From positions 1 through 7,788 of the forward strand of contig CALHQK010000086.1 of NCBI GenBank assembly GCA_938037185.1: a stretch of DNA of 7,788 bases, in the 5' to 3' direction. Positions 6,201-7,788 of this stretch are shown here, piece by piece (the stretch's first letter is position 1; every line of letters begins with the position of its first letter). Both the position numbers and the translations under genes were made by a program. Origin of the DNA: an uncultured Riemerella sp. GTDB taxonomy: Bacteria; Bacteroidota; Bacteroidia; Flavobacteriales; Weeksellaceae. The notes under the pieces are model-generated. The model was not told the DNA's origin and made no database searches. It was given only the letters and a program-made list of their open reading frames with translations.

Positions 6201-7532
6201 CTATTCTGAAAGTCCGACCAAAGTCCCTTTTGAATAAAACTCCAACAATTTGACTTGATATAAATAATTGTATTTCGCCTGTGCTGCCGAGCCTTGGGCA
6301 TTTACATAATTGTTTCTCGCTGTATTTAGGTCATAGATAGATGATTTCCCTGCCTGATAGCTCTTTTCCATGAAATCCAGCGCAAGTTTTGAGCTTTTCT
6401 CCGCTTCCACCGCCGATTTATAAACTTCAAAATTATTTTCTGCTGTATATTCTGCTTTTTGGATATTTTGTAAAAGCTCTTGTTTCTGCTGCTGTAGGTT
6501 ATTTTTGGCTATATCTTCATTTATTTTAGCTTGTTCTACTTGTATTTTTGTAATTCCTTTGTTAAAAATAGGAATATTCGCAGTAAGTCCTATCTGCTGA
6601 CCAAAATTGTCCTTATACTGCTGACCGAAATTTCTACCACCATCATTATTAAACGAATTAAAATAAAATGTCCCAACGCCCGCGCTGGCTGTAATGGACG
6701 GAAGGAAACCTGTATTTGCTATTTTTGTCTGCATTTCAGAGGCTTTTATTCTCGCTTCTGCTCCCTTTATCTGCGGGTGCCAGCTGTAAGCCTTTTCCAA
6801 AACTTCACTTACCGAAAAATCCGTTTTTTCTACATTTTCTGCCACATCCCAGCCCGCTACATCAAAGTCCTTATAATCCTCCAGCTGAAGCAGTAAAGCC
6901 AATGAAAACAGCGCATTTTTGGTATTTACTTCCGCTGATTTCATGTTCTGATATTCCCTTGCCATAGAGGCGTTTGCTTCCGCTAAAACCGTTTGGGAAG
7001 TTGTCCCTACTTTGGTGGTTATTTCTGCTTTTTCATAGACTTTCTGTGCGTTTTCATAGGCGGATTTATTGATGTTTTCCACTTCTCTATTCAGCAAAAT
7101 GTTCAAATACTGCTGGGCTATCTGAAGGGAAATATCGCTTTTTATCCTTTCCAAATCATAGGCGCTGGCTTCCACCTCGTACTGAGATTTTTGAATTTGT
7201 TTTTCGAGTCGGCTTCCGTTGTAAAGGGTAATATTTGCACCAATATTCACAGAATTATTAAAATTATCATTTCTTCGGTGGTTACCAAAAACATCTTGGT
7301 TTTGCCCAAAACTAGCCATATTGCTCACTGTTGCGGAAACGCTCGGAATACGCTCTTTTTTAGCTGTTTTTAGATTATTTTCCTGATTGGTTTTCTCCAG
7401 TCTACTCTGTTTAATGTGCAGATTATGTTCAAAAGCGTAATGTATACACTCCTGCAATGTCCACTTTTTCTGAGCATTAACCACAGAAAAAGAAAAGAAA
7501 AAAACAGGGAAAATAATTTTATAAATTCTCAT
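6201..7532 (-). CDS. TolC-family outer-membrane efflux protein
   Basis: The protein has 443 residues with a clear signal peptide: Met-Arg-Ile-Tyr-Lys, a hydrophobic core IIFPVFFFSFSVV, and a likely cleavage after VNA (residue 20) before QKKW. The mature start WTLQECIHYAFEHNLHIKQS (24-43) is the classic TolC/OEP opening (W-TL-ecI-yA--nN--I). Two repeated alpha-hairpin/beta-strand halves follow, roughly 22-215 and 225-440, rich in Ala, Gln, Asn and Glu, with the strand-like ERIPSVSATVSNMASF and FLPSITASAGVGTFYF, and the end YQVKLLEFYSKGTLVG. Such proteins form trimeric outer-membrane ducts working with a periplasmic adaptor and an inner-membrane pump. No pump or adaptor gene is present in the window, so the substrate is unknown. 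The start is 4 nt after the stop of an upstream unidentified gene, so it is read as a distal operon member. Confidence 0.93.
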   Translation of the reverse strand: MRIYKIIFPVFFFSFSVVNAQKKWTLQECIHYAFEHNLHIKQSRLEKTNQENNLKTAKKERIPSVSATVSNMASFGQNQDVFGNHRRNDNFNNSVNIGANITLYNGSRLEKQIQKSQYEVEASAYDLERIKSDISLQIAQQYLNILLNREVENINKSAYENAQKVYEKAEITTKVGTTSQTVLAEANASMAREYQNMKSAEVNTKNALFSLALLLQLEDYKDFDVAGWDVAENVEKTDFSVSEVLEKAYSWHPQIKGAEARIKASEMQTKIANTGFLPSITASAGVGTFYFNSFNNDGGRNFGQQYKDNFGQQIGLTANIPIFNKGITKIQVEQAKINEDIAKNNLQQQKQELLQNIQKAEYTAENNFEVYKSAVEAEKSSKLALDFMEKSYQAGKSSIYDLNTARNNYVNAQGSAAQAKYNYLYQVKLLEFYSKGTLVGLSE

Positions 7533-7536
7533 ATTT

Positions 7537-7788
7537 TTATTTTATATTACTCAGTATCACATCATTATAATGAACCAATTCTGGAATAGCAGCACAGTTC
7601 ATATTGATGATTTGAATATTATTTTTATCAAGCGTATTGAACAAATCATTCTGCTTATTCATAGGAACGAATCCGAAATGATAATATTTCTTTTTATTGT
7701 TTTTTATATCATTTTGGGCTGGTTTGTCATATTCTATGTATTTATCGTTATTTTTATTAGACTGATAATAAGAATAACCTATAAATGA
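7537..7788 (-). CDS. Unidentified protein, C-terminal 83 residues (5' end beyond window)
   Basis: The minus strand stays open from the right edge to TAA at 7539-7537, giving 83 residues that begin SFIGYSYYQSNKNND and end PELVHYNDVILSNIK. I do not recognise the family. It is rich in Asn (15) and Lys (10), with a polar lysine-rich stretch (KNNKKKYY) and then a better-mixed tail, FGFVPMNKQNDLFNTLDKNN, with one cysteine (NMNCAAIPEL). No membrane segment is seen in this part. It is considered real because the frame stops 4 nt before the tolC-type start on the same strand, a typical operon junction, and the composition is protein-like. The opposite strand has an open frame over the same bases (7570 onward), but it is an Ile/Phe-heavy shadow. 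It may be a secreted or lipid-anchored partner of the efflux operon, which is speculation. Confidence 0.7.
   Translation of the reverse strand, partial: SFIGYSYYQSNKNNDKYIEYDKPAQNDIKNNKKKYYHFGFVPMNKQNDLFNTLDKNNIQIINMNCAAIPELVHYNDVILSNIK

Noticed and set aside
6531..7373. Plus-strand open frames inside the tolC-type gene
   Set aside because: They are shadows of a clearly recognised TolC-family coding sequence and show no family features of their own.
7570..7788. Plus-strand open frame of 72 codons rich in Ile and Phe
   Set aside because: It is antisense to the minus-strand frame that abuts the tolC-type gene; its Ile/Phe-heavy composition is what the complement of an Asn/Lys-rich gene gives.
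1..7788. CRISPR array, insertion sequence, tRNA/rRNA, riboswitch or defence cassette
   Set aside because: No spaced repeats, terminal inverted repeats, transposase motifs, RNA gene signatures or long leader regions were seen; all gaps between genes are under 100 nt.

Overview
The window looks like ordinary, densely packed chromosome from a low-GC member of the Bacteroidota, most likely a flavobacterium of the Chryseobacterium/Weeksellaceae type. The reasons are the AT-rich base use, A-rich translation-start regions with hardly any Shine-Dalgarno signal, three upstream elements matching the Bacteroidota -7 motif TAnnTTTG, and several protein types common in that group (a WCGDAGQ monothiol thioredoxin-like protein, a CNHC redoxin with a C-terminal GCNIKWK tail, a LIC_10190-like membrane protein). 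Species cannot be named from sequence alone.

Layout. From 4168 down to the left edge everything is on the minus strand: a polytopic membrane protein (2546-4168), then aroC for chorismate synthase (1449-2510), a monothiol thioredoxin-fold protein (865-1437), a redoxin with a CxxC motif (292-849) and an OsmC-like hydroperoxide reductase cut by the left edge (1-285). The last four have gaps of only 6-15 nt and look like one operon behind a promoter lying almost on top of the aroC start codon. From 4265 to 6197 a plus-strand cluster runs yicC (endoribonuclease family), gmk (guanylate kinase) and folB (dihydroneopterin aldolase), the last two overlapping by 4 nt. Between the two blocks, 4169-4264 is a compact divergent control region with one -7 motif per direction and a 12-bp A/T palindrome between them. 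The right end carries a second minus-strand operon: the C-terminal end of an unrecognised Asn/Lys-rich protein (7537 to the edge), then a TolC-type outer-membrane efflux protein (6201-7532) that meets folB tail to tail with 3 nt between them.

Biology. The genes are mostly housekeeping: aromatic amino acid and folate precursors (aroC, folB), GTP pool and RNA turnover (gmk, yicC), thiol/peroxide chemistry (the three redox genes), envelope functions (membrane protein, TolC). No mobile element, CRISPR array, RNA gene or defence system is visible, and I found no convincing new system. The points most worth following are the apparently leaderless aroC promoter, the N-terminal extension on FolB coupled to gmk, the aroC-redox operon, and the unidentified protein upstream of tolC. 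All intervals between genes are under 100 nt.
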